Below, piece after piece: positions 1-6,623 of a stretch of 10,266 nt of DNA. This DNA comes from an uncultured Ruminococcus sp. (GTDB lineage: Bacteria; Bacillota; Clostridia; Oscillospirales; Acutalibacteraceae). Location of the stretch: the NCBI GenBank assembly GCA_905234305.1, contig CAJOHT010000033.1, positions 1-10,266 on the forward strand. The letters are read 5' to 3'. The position numbers and the translations under genes were made by a program. The stretch's first letter is position 1; each line of letters starts with the position of its first letter. The notes below the pieces were generated by a model. It made no database searches and was not told the DNA's origin. It was given only the letters and a program-made list of their open reading frames with translations.

Positions 1-511
1 CGATATAAAAGCGCTTGAAAAAGGGCTTAAATACGTTATACTTACTCACGGCCATTATGACCATATAGGCTACGCGCGTCAGCTTGCCGAGGAATTTTCC
101 GCTAAAATAGTTTGCGGAGTAAAAACCAATGAATTTTTAGCCGATAACCGTCTGAACCACAGCGCGTATCATCCCGATTTTCCAATAATAACTCCCTTTA
201 AAGGCGATATACTTTTAAATGACGGAGATACATTTATGCTCGGCAATACTGAATTTAAGTACATTTCAACCCCTGGGCATACCAAGGACAGCGGGTGTTA
301 TATCTTTGACGACTGTATACTCAGCGGAGATACGCTTTTTAAACATTCATACGGTCGTACCGATTTACCTACGGGTAATGACGGCGAAATGATAAGCTCT
401 ATACGCCGTTTAAAAAATCTTGAGGGTGATTATAATGTTCTCCCGGGTCACGGACCGATTTCCGAGCTTGATTACGAGAGAAAATATAACCCTCTTATGA
501 GCAGAGTGTAA
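1..511 (+). CDS. Metallo-beta-lactamase-fold hydrolase, glyoxalase II-like (5' end missing)
   Basis: This is the C-terminal 169 codons of a metal-dependent hydrolase of the metallo-beta-lactamase superfamily. Its start lies before the window and the first whole codon is at position 2. The zinc-site signature HGHYDH is at nt 47-64. Further ligands follow in the expected order: the His of PGHTKDSG at nt 278-280, the Asp of SGDTLF at 329-331 and the His of LPGHGP at 449-451. The site therefore looks complete and active. Family members hydrolyse thioesters such as S-lactoylglutathione or related small substrates in the cytoplasm; the true substrate of this subgroup (YqgX-like) is not evident from sequence. 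It ends one base before hemZ, so the two are almost certainly co-transcribed. From memory, this pairing recurs in Clostridia next to rel and dtd, which may lie just upstream. The internal ATG at 236 is not the real start, because the metal motif lies before it. Confidence 0.93.
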   Translation, partial: DIKALEKGLKYVILTHGHYDHIGYARQLAEEFSAKIVCGVKTNEFLADNRLNHSAYHPDFPIITPFKGDILLNDGDTFMLGNTEFKYISTPGHTKDSGCYIFDDCILSGDTLFKHSYGRTDLPTGNDGEMISSIRRLKNLEGDYNVLPGHGPISELDYERKYNPLMSRV

Positions 512-512
512 A

Positions 513-1973
513 ATGAATTTATATATAATAAACCATAGCTTTCATTATGAGCTTGAGAATTTGACGCGGCTTTTTTATCCTAACGAAAAGATTAACGTTA
601 TAAAGGATAATACCGATTTTAAGCCGCCCTTTATAAAAACCGAGCTTAGCGATAGCTTGAATGTAGAAGTAAATATCGGCGGCTTTTTCGATAAAAAAAC
701 CGCTGCGCTTTCCGACGACGAGGAAAACGAGCGGATGATGTGCGAGTTGCTGTATAAGCTGCTTGTTCATAAAACTTCGGTAAGACCTCCGTGGGGTATG
801 ATTACAGGAGTGCGTCCCGTAAAACTTTACCGAGCGTTAAAGGAAGAAAACGGAGAAGAAGCTGCGGACAGTTATTTTAAAAACAAGCTTTTTGTCAGTG
901 ATGAGAAAATAAAGCTTGCTAAGCTGACCGAGAAAACCGAGAAAAAATTTCTTGATCTTTCGCGAAAGGATTCTTTCAGCCTTTATATCGCGGTACCTTT
1001 TTGTCCGTCAAGATGTAAGTATTGCTCGTTTGTACAGGCGAGCGTAGAACGTTCAAAACATCTAGTCGAGCCTTATGTCGAGCTTTTATGCAGGGAGCTT
1101 GAATATACTGCGGAAATCGTTAAAAAACTGAATTTGAGGCTGGAGACCGTTTATATGGGCGGAGGTACTCCTACTACCTTAACCGCTGAGCAGATGTCGC
1201 GCGTGTTAAGGACGGTAAACGATAATTTCGATATAAGTACTTGTCGTGAGTTTACTGTTGAGGCGGGACGTCCTGATACCGTTACCGAGGAGAAATTAAT
1301 TTCTTTAAAAGAAAATAACGTAAACAGGATTTCAATTAATCCCCAGACTTTAAACGACGAGGTGCTTAGGGTTATCGGCAGAAAGCATACCGCGCGCCAG
1401 ACTCTTGACGCTTACTCGCTTGCTCGCAAAATCTGCTTTGAATGTATTAATACCGATTTAATAGCGGGACTGCCTTCTGATACGGTTGAGAGCTTTAAAA
1501 CTACGCTCGATAGTATCTGCGCGATTGCTCCCGAGTGCGTTACTGTTCATACGCTTTCTATGAAACGCAGTTCAACCTTAACTCAGGACGGTTCTCAGAT
1601 CAACGCGGAGGATTGCGATAGAACGTCCGAGATGCTTAGATACGCCTTTGGTAAACTGAAAGGCGAGCGGTATATCCCTTATTATCTGTACCGCCAAAGC
1701 CGTATGGTCGGTAATCTTGAGAATACCGGCTGGTTTAAAAAAGGCTATGAAAGCCTTTATAATATCTACGTTATGGACGAGACCCATACTATTCTCGGTT
1801 GCGGAGCTGGTGCCGTAAGCAAGCTCAAGGATCCTTATTCGAACTATCTCAAGCGTATATTTAATTTTAAATATCCATATGAATATATCGGCAGGTACGA
1901 AGAACAGCTGGAGCGTAAGGATCAGATATGTTCATTTTACTCAAACTGTCTAAAAAACACTGTCAGTGATTGA
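513..1973 (+). CDS. hemZ: HemZ, radical SAM coproporphyrinogen III dehydrogenase-like protein
   Basis: A 486-residue protein of normal family length. The radical SAM cluster motif CxxxCxxC is at C164, C168 and C171 (FCPSRCKYCSF), so it should bind a 4Fe-4S cluster and cleave S-adenosylmethionine. The glycine-rich GGGTPT motif that contacts SAM is at 216-221. The N-terminal extension carries PWGMITGVRP (93-102), which I associate with HemZ and which helps separate it from HemN and HemW. The C-terminal stretches YRQSRMVGNLENTG and LGCGAGAVSKL are also HemZ-like. The family is annotated as oxygen-independent coproporphyrinogen III oxidation in haem synthesis. No other haem gene is visible here, so the physiological role in this presumably anaerobic organism is uncertain. 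The start at 513 follows the hydrolase stop by one base, suggesting translational coupling. Its TGA stop lies inside the -35 element of the next promoter. Confidence 0.95.
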   Translation: MNLYIINHSFHYELENLTRLFYPNEKINVIKDNTDFKPPFIKTELSDSLNVEVNIGGFFDKKTAALSDDEENERMMCELLYKLLVHKTSVRPPWGMITGVRPVKLYRALKEENGEEAADSYFKNKLFVSDEKIKLAKLTEKTEKKFLDLSRKDSFSLYIAVPFCPSRCKYCSFVQASVERSKHLVEPYVELLCRELEYTAEIVKKLNLRLETVYMGGGTPTTLTAEQMSRVLRTVNDNFDISTCREFTVEAGRPDTVTEEKLISLKENNVNRISINPQTLNDEVLRVIGRKHTARQTLDAYSLARKICFECINTDLIAGLPSDTVESFKTTLDSICAIAPECVTVHTLSMKRSSTLTQDGSQINAEDCDRTSEMLRYAFGKLKGERYIPYYLYRQSRMVGNLENTGWFKKGYESLYNIYVMDETHTILGCGAGAVSKLKDPYSNYLKRIFNFKYPYEYIGRYEEQLERKDQICSFYSNCLKNTVSD

Positions 1974-1998
1974 TATTTATATCCTGTGGTGGTATAAT
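1970..1998 (+). promoter_or_regulatory. Housekeeping (SigA-type) promoter with extended -10
   Basis: TTGATA (1970-1975) and a perfect TATAAT (1993-1998) are separated by 17 bases, the optimal spacing. TGG directly before the -10 gives an extended -10 (TGn). The -35 overlaps the hemZ stop codon. Initiation about seven bases after the -10 would give a leader of roughly 40 bases before the ATG at 2046. It should drive the zinc-ribbon gene, flippase, mazG and HU genes up to the terminator near 5508. The call rests on consensus match only. Confidence 0.75.
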
Positions 1999-2045
1999 TA
2001 TACTGTACTATATTACAAATACATAAATTGAAAGGAAGTTTTATT

Positions 2046-2490
2046 ATGGCAATTTTTGATGATGTAGTAGTTAACGCGAAATCGGCAGCTTCGGCTGTAT
2101 CAAAAAAAGCAGGGGGGGGAGATTTTTGATTTATCAAAGCTCAGAATTTCTCTCGCCAGCTTAAGAGGCGAGCTTAATAAGCAGCATCAGGCTTTAGGTG
2201 AGGCTGTATTCAATAATGACCCCGTTGAGGAAATCGAGGCTATTAAGGCTGAAATCGCTTCTGTTAAGCAGAATATTTCCGATATAGAGAGTATTCTCGC
2301 GAGCGCTAAGAATACCGTTACCTGTCCCGCTTGCGGCGAAAAGCTCAATAAGAGCGCTCAGTTTTGCTCAACCTGCGGAACAGCGATCCCTAAAGTTGAA
2401 AATCTTTGCGCTTCTTGCGGTGCTAAGCTCGTTGAAGGCGCTAAGTTCTGTGCTATCTGCGGAACTAAGGTAGAAGAAACCGAGAAATAA
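2046..2490 (+). pseudogene. Double zinc-ribbon protein, frameshifted at a G8 tract (broken or phase-variable)
   Basis: As written, the gene starts at ATG 2046 behind the ribosome binding site AAGGAAG (2032-2038) and hits TGA at 2127-2129 after 27 residues. One base fewer in the G run at 2112-2119 joins it to an open frame ending in TAA at 2488-2490, giving 147 residues. The joined product has an N-terminal segment MAIFDDVVVNAK, a mostly helical charged middle (about 28-88), then two zinc ribbons: C93/C96 with C107/C110, and C121/C124 with C135/C138. All eight cysteines are intact. The downstream half has no ATG, GTG or TTG start between the last in-frame stop (2068-2070) and the G tract, so it cannot readily be made alone. 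Small proteins of this type with C-terminal zinc ribbons are common in Clostridia and their function is unknown. The flippase gene starts 18 bases later. A sequencing error in the homopolymer would also explain the break. Confidence 0.8.
2112..2119 (+). repeat. Homopolymer run of eight G
   Basis: Eight consecutive G lie inside the zinc-ribbon gene, three bases after a run of seven A (2102-2108). Seven G (or four, or ten) would keep the gene open; eight G closes it. Runs of this length are hotspots for replication slippage and for sequencing or assembly errors. Confidence 0.95.
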
Positions 2491-2508
2491 TATAAAAGGT
2501 GATTTAGC

Positions 2509-4326
2509 GTGTCAAAAAAGTATAACGCTGTAAAAAACGCGGACAGTAACGCCTCTCAGACATTTCTGAAAGGCGCTGCCGTTATGACTATGAGTATGAT
2601 TATCGTTAAAGTCTTAGGCTTTCTCGATAAGATTTTAATAAGTAATCTGTACGCATATTTCGGCGACAGCTACGCCGCTATAGGTACAGGTCTTTACAGC
2701 AACGCCTACGAAATCTATATTCCGCTTTTTACTATCGCGACGGCGGGATTTCCGATAGCGGTCTCAAGGCTTATTTCCGAGAGCTTATCTCAGAAAAGAT
2801 ATAATGACGTAAGGCAGATACATAGAGTCTCAAAGCCGTTCTTCGCTATTACGGGTACAGTATGCTTTTTGATAATGTTCTGCTCGAGTTTCTTTTATAT
2901 TAAGGTTATCAACTCGCCGTACTCGCTTTACGCGATGCTTATGCTTTCTCCCGCGATATTGTTCGGATGTCTTGTATCGATTTACCGAGGTTATTTTGAG
3001 GGACAGAGGAATATGTTCCCGACTGCTATTTCCGAGGTAATAGAGGCGGGCTCTAAACTTATTTTCGGACTCGGCATAGCCTATGTTATTATGAAAATCG
3101 GAAGCGACGGCTATAAGGCTAACGGTACCGTATTCGGACTTACCTTCTCGGGTAAGAACGCCGAGCTTGACGCTATGTATACGATAATGTCGTTCTCGGT
3201 AGCGGGTGCTATTGCGGGAATCGTACTCGGCAGTATAGCTTGTTTTCTGTTCTTATATCTCCGCTATAAAATCGGCGGCGACGGTATCCCTGAGGAGTAT
3301 TACAGGACTTCCGTAGAGGCGAGATCTAAGAAAGAAACGTTTAAAAGAATGTTTAAAACTGCTATACCGATAGGACTTACCGCGCTTGTAATGAATATCG
3401 GAACGCTTATCGACGCGGCAGTGATCCAAAATGTTCTTCATTCGCTCGCGATAACTGACGGAAAAGAAATTGTCGCCCAGTACAAGACTATGGGTGTGAA
3501 TCTGTCTAATCAGATTTCTAAGAACACAGAAAAAATTACTCTGCATACCGCGTTATGGGGCTGCTACGGAGCGGCGCTTCCGCTTATGCAGCTTGTCACA
3601 GCCGTAACTCAGGCGTTCGGAACCGCGGCTATGCCTAATGTGGCGAGCGCGTGGACTAAGGGCGATAAAAAAGAACTTAAAACCTCGATAGAAACTGTTT
3701 TAAGGCTTACTATGCTATTTACCTTACCGACTGGCTTAGGGCTTACGGCGCTCGCGGAGCCGATTATGGATATAGTTTACGCGAGCCAGACTCAGGTAAT
3801 AATCGGCGCTCAGGTGCTTAAGGTTATGGGCTTCACAGCTATCGTGATCGCTTGTGTTGTGCCTATTTGCAGTATGCTTCAGGGAATAGGGCGCGTTGAT
3901 CTGCCGCTTAAGATTTACACAATGGGTATTATCATAAAGGTGGCTACAACGTGGCTTTTCGTAAGGATTGTATCTATTAATATCCAGGGCGGTTCCGTAG
4001 GCTCGCTTATAGCCTACAGCATAATGCTCGTTGTAGGTATGTTCCTGCTTGTTAAGCATTCGGGAGTAATGCCCGATTTTGTATCAACCGTTATCAAGCC
4101 GCTTATATCGGCTATAGCGTCTGCTTTAGCGGCATATTTCTCATTTATTTTACTTATAAATTGGCTGCCGTTAATCGCTTCAGCCCTGATTTCTATTGTG
4201 ATTGCGGGCATTATATATATTACAATCCTGTTACTATTAAAGACTTTTACCCGAAATGAGCTTAAATTCTTGCCAAAAGGTGAAAAAATTGTAACTATAC
4301 TTGAAAAATATCATTTAATAGGGTAA
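2509..4326 (+). CDS. SpoVB/YabM-family lipid-linked oligosaccharide flippase
   Basis: A 605-residue integral membrane protein with about 14 hydrophobic segments, matching the MOP/MATE-like flippase superfamily that includes SpoVB, YabM and MurJ. These proteins move lipid-linked cell-wall or cortex precursors across the cytoplasmic membrane. Family-like stretches include the N-terminal TFLKGAAVMTMSMIIVKVLG and AGFPIAVSRLISE, plus the polar turn YRGYFEGQRNMFPTAISEV. Position directly before mazG matches yabM in Bacillus subtilis, so a sporulation or peptidoglycan role is likely, but the substrate is not shown. It is longer than the roughly 520-540 residues I expect. Much of the excess appears to be a soluble insert at about residues 300-345, between two membrane helices. 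The start is GTG at 2509, supported by AGGTGA (2497-2502) six bases before it. It is probably expressed from the promoter at 1970. Confidence 0.88.
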   Translation: MSKKYNAVKNADSNASQTFLKGAAVMTMSMIIVKVLGFLDKILISNLYAYFGDSYAAIGTGLYSNAYEIYIPLFTIATAGFPIAVSRLISESLSQKRYNDVRQIHRVSKPFFAITGTVCFLIMFCSSFFYIKVINSPYSLYAMLMLSPAILFGCLVSIYRGYFEGQRNMFPTAISEVIEAGSKLIFGLGIAYVIMKIGSDGYKANGTVFGLTFSGKNAELDAMYTIMSFSVAGAIAGIVLGSIACFLFLYLRYKIGGDGIPEEYYRTSVEARSKKETFKRMFKTAIPIGLTALVMNIGTLIDAAVIQNVLHSLAITDGKEIVAQYKTMGVNLSNQISKNTEKITLHTALWGCYGAALPLMQLVTAVTQAFGTAAMPNVASAWTKGDKKELKTSIETVLRLTMLFTLPTGLGLTALAEPIMDIVYASQTQVIIGAQVLKVMGFTAIVIACVVPICSMLQGIGRVDLPLKIYTMGIIIKVATTWLFVRIVSINIQGGSVGSLIAYSIMLVVGMFLLVKHSGVMPDFVSTVIKPLISAIASALAAYFSFILLINWLPLIASALISIVIAGIIYITILLLLKTFTRNELKFLPKGEKIVTILEKYHLIG

Positions 4327-4371
4327 AATACCTTTGTCCTTCGATAAATACTGCGTTTTGGAGTGATTAAG

Positions 4372-5160
4372 GTGGATTTCACTAAGAAGGAAACTTTTGA
4401 TTTTTACGACCTCGTTGAGATAATGAAATTCTTAAGGGCGCCTGACGGATGCCCGTGGGATAAGGTTCAGACTCACGAGTCGATTCGAAGTAATTTTATC
4501 GAAGAAACATACGAGGTTATTGAGGCTATCGACAATAAAGACAGCGAGCTTCTTAAGGAAGAGCTTGGCGACGTTATGCTGCAGGTTGTTTTCCACAGCG
4601 AGATGTCTGCCGAGGAAAACGAGTTCGATATAAACGACGTTATTAACGATGTGTGTAAGAAACTCGTTGAAAGACATCCTCACGTATTCGGCGACGTAAA
4701 AGCCGATAACAGCGAGGAAGCTCTTAAAAGCTGGGATAATGTAAAGATGGCTAAGAAATCTCAGAAAAAGCAGTCCGAGGCTATGGACAGCGTGTGTAAG
4801 GCGCTTCCGTCCTTGATGAGGGCTGAGAAAATTCAGAAAAAGGCGGCTAAGGTCGGCTTTGACTGGGATAACGTTGACGGAGCGCTTGATAAGATTGTTG
4901 AGGAAACCGAAGAGCTTAAGCAGGCGGTTTCTGAGGGCGATTCAAATGCCCAGGCTGAAGAGCTTGGAGATTTACTTTTCTCCGTAGTAAACGTATCCCG
5001 ATTTCTAAAGGTAGACTCCGAGAAAGCGCTTTACGACGCTTGTGATAAGTTTACCGACCGTTTTAAATCGTTAGAGCTTCTCGCTGAAAAGCGAGGCATT
5101 GATATTAAAACGGCTTCACTAAGTCAACTGGATTCCCTTTGGGAAGAAGTTAAAAAATAA
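4372..5160 (+). CDS. mazG: MazG nucleoside triphosphate pyrophosphohydrolase
   Basis: A 262-residue cytoplasmic enzyme with two MazG domains, close to the length of Escherichia coli MazG. It hydrolyses NTPs and dNTPs to monophosphates and pyrophosphate, and is credited with removing aberrant nucleotides. Metal-binding ExxE...ExxD motifs are seen twice: E45/E48 with E64/D67, and E178/E181 with E197/D200. The signature PDGCPWDxxQTHESIRxNFIEE opens the first domain. I chose GTG 4372 because GGAG (4360-4363) lies eight bases before it. The in-frame GTG at 4363 overlaps that GGAG and has no ribosome binding site of its own, but it would add only three residues. In Bacillus subtilis the matching gene yabN is fused to a tetrapyrrole methylase domain; that domain is absent here. 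HU follows after 20 bases. Confidence 0.95.
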   Translation: MDFTKKETFDFYDLVEIMKFLRAPDGCPWDKVQTHESIRSNFIEETYEVIEAIDNKDSELLKEELGDVMLQVVFHSEMSAEENEFDINDVINDVCKKLVERHPHVFGDVKADNSEEALKSWDNVKMAKKSQKKQSEAMDSVCKALPSLMRAEKIQKKAAKVGFDWDNVDGALDKIVEETEELKQAVSEGDSNAQAEELGDLLFSVVNVSRFLKVDSEKALYDACDKFTDRFKSLELLAEKRGIDIKTASLSQLDSLWEEVKK

Positions 5161-5180
5161 ATTTTTGGAGGAATTAAACT

Positions 5181-5456
5181 ATGAACAAAACAGAGTTAAT
5201 TGCTGCAGTTGCAGAAGCAAGCGGAATCTCTAAGAAGGATGCCGAGAAGGCTGTTACCGCTACAGTAGATACAATTGTTGAAGCTATCGCTAACGGCGAC
5301 AAGGTTCAGCTCGTAGGCTTTGGTACATTTGAGCAGCGTCAGAGAAACGCTCGCACAGGTGTAGATCCCAGAACAGGCAACAAGATTGAGATTGCCGCTT
5401 CTAAGGTTCCCGCTTTCAAAGCAGGTAAGGCTTTCAAGGACGCTGTAAATAAGTAA
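5181..5456 (+). CDS. hup: HU-family DNA-binding protein
   Basis: A 91-residue histone-like protein of standard length. It binds and bends DNA as a dimer and compacts the nucleoid. The N-terminal helical part starts [15 protein letters not shown]. The hallmark [15 protein letters not shown] (about 47-61) leads into the DNA-binding arm with [10 protein letters not shown], followed by the C-terminal helix [19 protein letters not shown] at 5167-5171 sits nine bases before ATG, an excellent site for a highly expressed gene. I see no clear promoter in the 20-base gap after mazG, so it is probably read from upstream, or from a promoter inside mazG that I cannot pick out. A strong terminator follows. 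HU is not in this position in Bacillus subtilis; from memory the mazG-HU-rqcP order is usual in Clostridia. Confidence 0.97.
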   Translation: MNKTELIAAVAEASGISKKDAEKAVTATVDTIVEAIANGDKVQLVGFGTFEQRQRNARTGVDPRTGNKIEIAASKVPAFKAGKAFKDAVNK

Positions 5457-5473
5457 TTTAGATTATTTATTTA

Positions 5474-5508
5474 AGGGGTCGGCTCGTTATGAGCCGACCT
5501 TTGTTTCT
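5474..5508 (+). terminator. Rho-independent terminator after HU
   Basis: A perfect nine-base-pair GC-rich stem (GGTCGGCTC at 5477-5485 with GAGCCGACC at 5491-5499) encloses a five-base loop GTTAT. The stem can extend by two G-U pairs and one A-U pair, and a T-rich tail (TTTGTTTCTT) follows. It lies 20 bases after the HU stop and should end the flippase-mazG-HU transcript. Confidence 0.9.
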
Positions 5509-5537
5509 TGAAAATAAGATTTCTAACCATATATCCT
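5508..5537 (+). promoter_or_regulatory. Possible promoter for rqcP
   Basis: TTGAAA (5508-5513, five of six to consensus) and TATCCT (5532-5537, four of six) are 18 bases apart, directly after the HU terminator and before rqcP. A promoter is expected here because the terminator would cut off upstream transcription, but this match is moderate. Confidence 0.4.
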
Positions 5538-5551
5538 AAAATGAGGTAAAT

Positions 5552-5794
5552 ATGAGACTTGATAAATTTTTAAAGGTGTCGAGAATTATAAAGCGCCGTA
5601 CCGTAGCTAATGAAGCGTGCGATGCGGGCAGAGTGTTAGTTAACGGCAATACGGCAAGAGCCTCTTACGCCGTTAAAACAGGCGATATAATCGAAATAAC
5701 TCTCGGCTCAAGAAATATCAAAATCCGTGTTAAGGAGATCAACGAACACGCTACAAAGGAAAACGCTCCTCTGATGTATGAGGACGCGACATAA
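5552..5794 (+). CDS. rqcP: RqcP (YabO), S4-domain ribosome quality-control factor
   Basis: An 80-residue protein made almost entirely of one S4 RNA-binding domain: MRLDKFLKVSRIIKRRT, then ANEACDAGRVLVNG and the strand AVKTGDIIEI. RqcP binds stalled 50S subunits with RqcH in Bacillota and supports addition of C-terminal alanine tails to stalled chains. Assignment over other small S4 proteins rests on length, sequence pattern and synteny with yabP, yabQ and divIC. GAGG at 5543-5546 lies five bases before ATG. It is the first gene after the HU terminator. A 50-base gap to yabP holds a striking hairpin. Confidence 0.93.
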   Translation: MRLDKFLKVSRIIKRRTVANEACDAGRVLVNGNTARASYAVKTGDIIEITLGSRNIKIRVKEINEHATKENAPLMYEDAT

Positions 5795-5817
5795 ATATTA
5801 AGAATCTTCCATATAAT
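5789..5817 (+). promoter_or_regulatory. Candidate SigE-type (mother-cell) promoter for yabP-yabQ
   Basis: ACATAAA (5789-5795) resembles the SigE -35, in which ATA is the best-conserved core. CATATAAT (5810-5817) matches the -10 consensus CATACAnT at all but one defined base, with a 14-base spacer. In Bacillus subtilis yabP and yabQ are SigE-dependent, so a promoter is expected here. The same bases contain TATAAT (5812-5817), a SigA-like -10, but no good SigA -35 sits 17 bases upstream. A start near 5824 is predicted. Confidence 0.5.
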
Positions 5818-5838
5818 AAACAAGAATTATATGGAGGA
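5805..5838 (+). promoter_or_regulatory. Hairpin masking the yabP ribosome binding site
   Basis: TCCATATAAT (5808-5817) and ATTATATGGA (5826-5835) form a perfect ten-pair inverted repeat with an eight-base loop. It extends through a U-G, a C-G and a U-A pair to 13 pairs (5805-5838). The right arm contains the whole yabP Shine-Dalgarno sequence GGAGG (5833-5837). Five T (5840-5844) follow, so it could also act as a weak terminator. The left arm overlaps the candidate SigE -10. Confidence 0.8.
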
Positions 5839-5844
5839 ATTTTT

Positions 5845-6114
5845 ATGATGGAAAACTTACATAAACCGCAGAGCCTTATACTTGAAAACAGAGCTAATCT
5901 CAGCCTTACGGGAGTGGAGGATGTTATCGGGTTTAATGACGAAACAGTAAGCCTCAGCACATCCGCTGGGGATTTAGTTGTAAAAGGCTCTAAGCTGCAT
6001 ATTAACAAGCTAAGCCTTGACACGGGCGAGGTTGAAATCGACGGTACCGTAAGTCTTATACATTATACCGAGAATAAATCCGAAAAAGGCTTTATCGGGA
6101 GGCTGTTTTCCTGA
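5845..6114 (+). CDS. yabP: Sporulation protein YabP
   Basis: An 89-residue YabP-family protein, close to the usual 90-100. It has the typical core: NRANLSLTGVEDVIGFND, then DLVVKGSKLHINKLSLDTGEVEIDG, which reads as a small all-beta domain. In Bacillus subtilis YabP is made in the mother cell and is needed for normal spore formation; its biochemical role is unknown. ATG 5845 has GGAGG (5833-5837) seven bases upstream, but that site is buried in a hairpin, implying controlled translation. A second ATG at 5848 follows directly. Its stop TGA overlaps the yabQ ATG by one base, so the two are translationally coupled. Confidence 0.95.
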   Translation: MMENLHKPQSLILENRANLSLTGVEDVIGFNDETVSLSTSAGDLVVKGSKLHINKLSLDTGEVEIDGTVSLIHYTENKSEKGFIGRLFS

Positions 6115-6623
6115 TGGAGTTTACGCTCTATGAGTTGTTAACGGCTTTTTTATTTTCGACAGCTCTGGGATTTATGCTGGGCGTAGCTTATGAGCCTGTA
6201 CGAATATTACACCTTATAGGTTTTAGCGGAAAGCTCGCATATTTTATTACCGATACGCTTTTTATGATATTTTGCGGGATAGTTACTTTCTATTTTTCGC
6301 TGGCGATGCTTGAGGGTAGAATAAGAGGCTTCGTAATATTCGGCGAACTTATCGGATTTTTTGTTTTCAGGTATACTTTAAAGCCTGTTTTCGATAAAAT
6401 ATATACTCCGATAATCAAACTTTTGAAAAAAATATTGAAAAAAGTATTGAAAATCGGTAGAAAAGTGATGTATAATATTAGAATAAAGCTGAATAAAAAA
6501 TTTTCCGAATTAAAAAGTAAGGTTTTTATATATGAAAAAAGAAGATACGAAAAACGAAAAAATCGCCGAGGAAAAGAAAGGCGATTTAAAAGAGGTACAA
6601 CCTCAAAAAAGAAAACGCAGTAA
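6114..6623 (+). CDS. yabQ: Sporulation membrane protein YabQ
   Basis: A 169-residue YabQ-family protein. Three membrane segments are visible at about residues 5-27, 44-66 and 73-90, with the family-like LGFMLGVAYEPVRIL at the end of the first. In Bacillus subtilis YabQ is a mother-cell membrane protein required for spore cortex formation. After the membrane part comes a lysine-rich amphipathic stretch (about 100-117, repeats of LKK/ILKKV) and then a very basic tail (KRRYEKRKNRRGKERRFKR). The last 92 bases are shared with divIC in another frame, so the tail may be shaped by that overlap. GGGAGG (6097-6102) lies 11 bases before the start, inside the yabP coding end. Confidence 0.92.
   Translation: MEFTLYELLTAFLFSTALGFMLGVAYEPVRILHLIGFSGKLAYFITDTLFMIFCGIVTFYFSLAMLEGRIRGFVIFGELIGFFVFRYTLKPVFDKIYTPIIKLLKKILKKVLKIGRKVMYNIRIKLNKKFSELKSKVFIYEKRRYEKRKNRRGKERRFKRGTTSKKKTQ

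Noticed and set aside
1958..1968. Palindrome CACTG-T-CAGTG at the end of hemZ, next to the -35.
   Set aside because: The arms are only five bases, it codes for the HemZ C-terminus, and it resembles no operator I know.
2102..2108. Run of seven A in frame as A AAA AAA, a classic -1 ribosomal slippery site, just before the broken point of the zinc-ribbon gene.
   Set aside because: A -1 shift enters a frame that stops about 16 codons later without reaching the zinc ribbons. The downstream half needs a +1 shift or loss of one base, so this site cannot repair the gene.
3253..4211. Several open frames on the minus strand across the flippase gene, and similar ones opposite hemZ, mazG, yabP and pfkA.
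   Set aside because: They lie wholly opposite well-supported genes, lack ribosome binding sites and resemble no protein family. They are shadows of codon bias on the plus strand.
4363..4371. GTG at 4363 as the mazG start.
   Set aside because: The only Shine-Dalgarno-like sequence (GGAG 4360-4363) overlaps it; the GTG at 4372 has proper spacing.
5133..5145. TTCCC-TTT-GGGAA hairpin near the end of mazG.
   Set aside because: The stem is five pairs, lies within the coding sequence and has no T run after it, so it is not a terminator.
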